From: Fomes fomentarius
Lineage: Eukaryota; Basidiomycota; Agaricomycetes; Polyporales; Polyporaceae
Length of the DNA stretch: 64,000 bases
Reading direction: 5' to 3'
Assembly: GCA_022606135.1 (NCBI GenBank)
Contig: JABYQN010000016.1
Coordinates: forward strand, 434,001-498,000
The notes under the pieces are model-generated. The model was not told the DNA's origin. It worked only from the letters and a program-made list of their open reading frames with translations, and made no database searches. Below are positions 63,369-64,000 of this stretch, piece by piece (the first letter of the stretch is position 1; each line of letters begins with the position of its first letter). The position numbers and the translations under genes were made by a program.

Positions 63369-63595
63369 ATACTATCCAAGTCCAAGCTACCGGTAGTCGA
63401 AACCGTCGTGGGCGGCGCCGTAGTGACTAGTAAGCGATGGTCCCGCCCAAACCTGCTCCAGACTCCAGAGGACGGTGTCTTGACGGCGTCGATGTATGCG
63501 TGGCTTGTTCGAGGTATGTATAGCGCGTTCGAAGAGCTCGTCGCGCGCATAAGACTACGGCTGAAGATCTGAAAGATGGTAGAAACGACGAGGAC

Positions 63596-63778
63596 ATGTG
63601 GAAGGCTGGCATGGCGGACATGGTGGACATCGAGAGAAGCGGTGAAGTCGACGTCATGACCGACGCTGCCAAGTTCGTCGTTGATCCGTTCGGGCGCTCC
63701 GTTAACGTTAGGTTGAGCCTCGAAGTCTTGCTCAGTATGTCGAGCGACGAGCTCAACCGCAAGGACGCAAAGAGTTAG
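63596..63778 (+). CDS. Unassigned small ORF, possibly the last exon of a gene
   Basis: The frame MWKAGMADMVDIERSGEVDV to SSDELNRKDAKS has good amino-acid balance and is open upstream to about 63570. Possible exon ends lie further upstream (GTATGT at about 63513). I do not recognise it. Its antisense partner frame (63365-63856 minus) looks like a shadow. Confidence 0.3.
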   Translation: MWKAGMADMVDIERSGEVDVMTDAAKFVVDPFGRSVNVRLSLEVLLSMSSDELNRKDAKS

Positions 63779-63832
63779 GCAAGATTCTGCACGTGTGTCC
63801 CGCAGATAAGTTATAATTGGAATCGCGCGTAA

Positions 63833-63850
63833 CGAACGAACGAACAAGTA
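63833..63850. repeat. CGAA tetranucleotide microsatellite
   Basis: About four tandem copies of a CGAA/ACGA unit. Confidence 0.6.
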
Positions 63851-64000
63851 CATCATCGTCTAGTATTACAGGACGTCGTTCGGTGTACAACGGACGCGAC
63901 GTGCACACGCGTCCATGGACGTAGCTATACGACTAGCGAATCACGAAACCATGCATACATAGAGAAGCGAGCGACAGAGGATAGAGGAGAGGGGAAAGGG

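Overview
The window looks like nuclear DNA of a filamentous basidiomycete (Agaricomycetes, perhaps Polyporales). The genes are broken by many 45-120 nt GT-AG introns. The families are ones typical of mushroom-forming fungi: DUF6533 membrane proteins, F-box/LRR-like proteins, a multi-exon P450 and UbiA. DIM1, BolA and AIM3/BBC1 are clearly eukaryotic. There are no operons, ribosome binding sites, CRISPR arrays or convincing tRNA/rRNA genes. All exon boundaries were derived by hand from splice signals, reading phase and protein-family conservation.

Layout. 0-8.5 kb: 3' part of an F-box/LRR-like gene, a LINE-type zinc-knuckle relic, BolA-like gene, F-box pseudogene, AIM3/BBC1-like gene and DIM1 rRNA dimethylase. 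8.9-19 kb is a rearranged block. It holds two SMP-domain relics, a DUF6533 gene (copy A, probably broken), a P450 relic, an intact P450, an inverted DUF6533 copy (B) and a relic of a secreted aerolysin-like gene. Copies A and B with their upstream flanks form an inverted duplication of about 2 kb around the P450s. 22.2-24.7 kb: a predicted F-box plus WD40 fusion. 26-30 kb: a secreted aerolysin-like gene and an intact SMP-domain gene. 31-32 kb: UbiA prenyltransferase. 33.7-41.3 kb: DUF6533 copies C and D flank a Crypton-recombinase relic and the second aerolysin-like gene. 42-46 kb: Old Yellow Enzyme and an F-box gene. 48-52 kb: an unassigned region with a repeated splice-acceptor-like element. 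54-56 kb: secreted Asn/Gly-rich repeat protein. 60-62 kb: kelch protein. 63 kb: SMP-like fragment and an unassigned ORF.

How it fits together. Conserved housekeeping genes (BolA, DIM1, AIM3/BBC1, kelch) sit at the edges. The middle is an accessory zone of duplicated, inverted and decaying families. The most striking signal is the exon structure of the four DUF6533 paralogues. All need very small internal exons (2, 8, 16 and 9 nt), and the complete models of C and D are multiples of three only if the 2-nt exon is counted. P450, UbiA and Old Yellow Enzyme genes lie within 30 kb of each other, but unrelated genes separate them, so a biosynthetic cluster is only a weak possibility.
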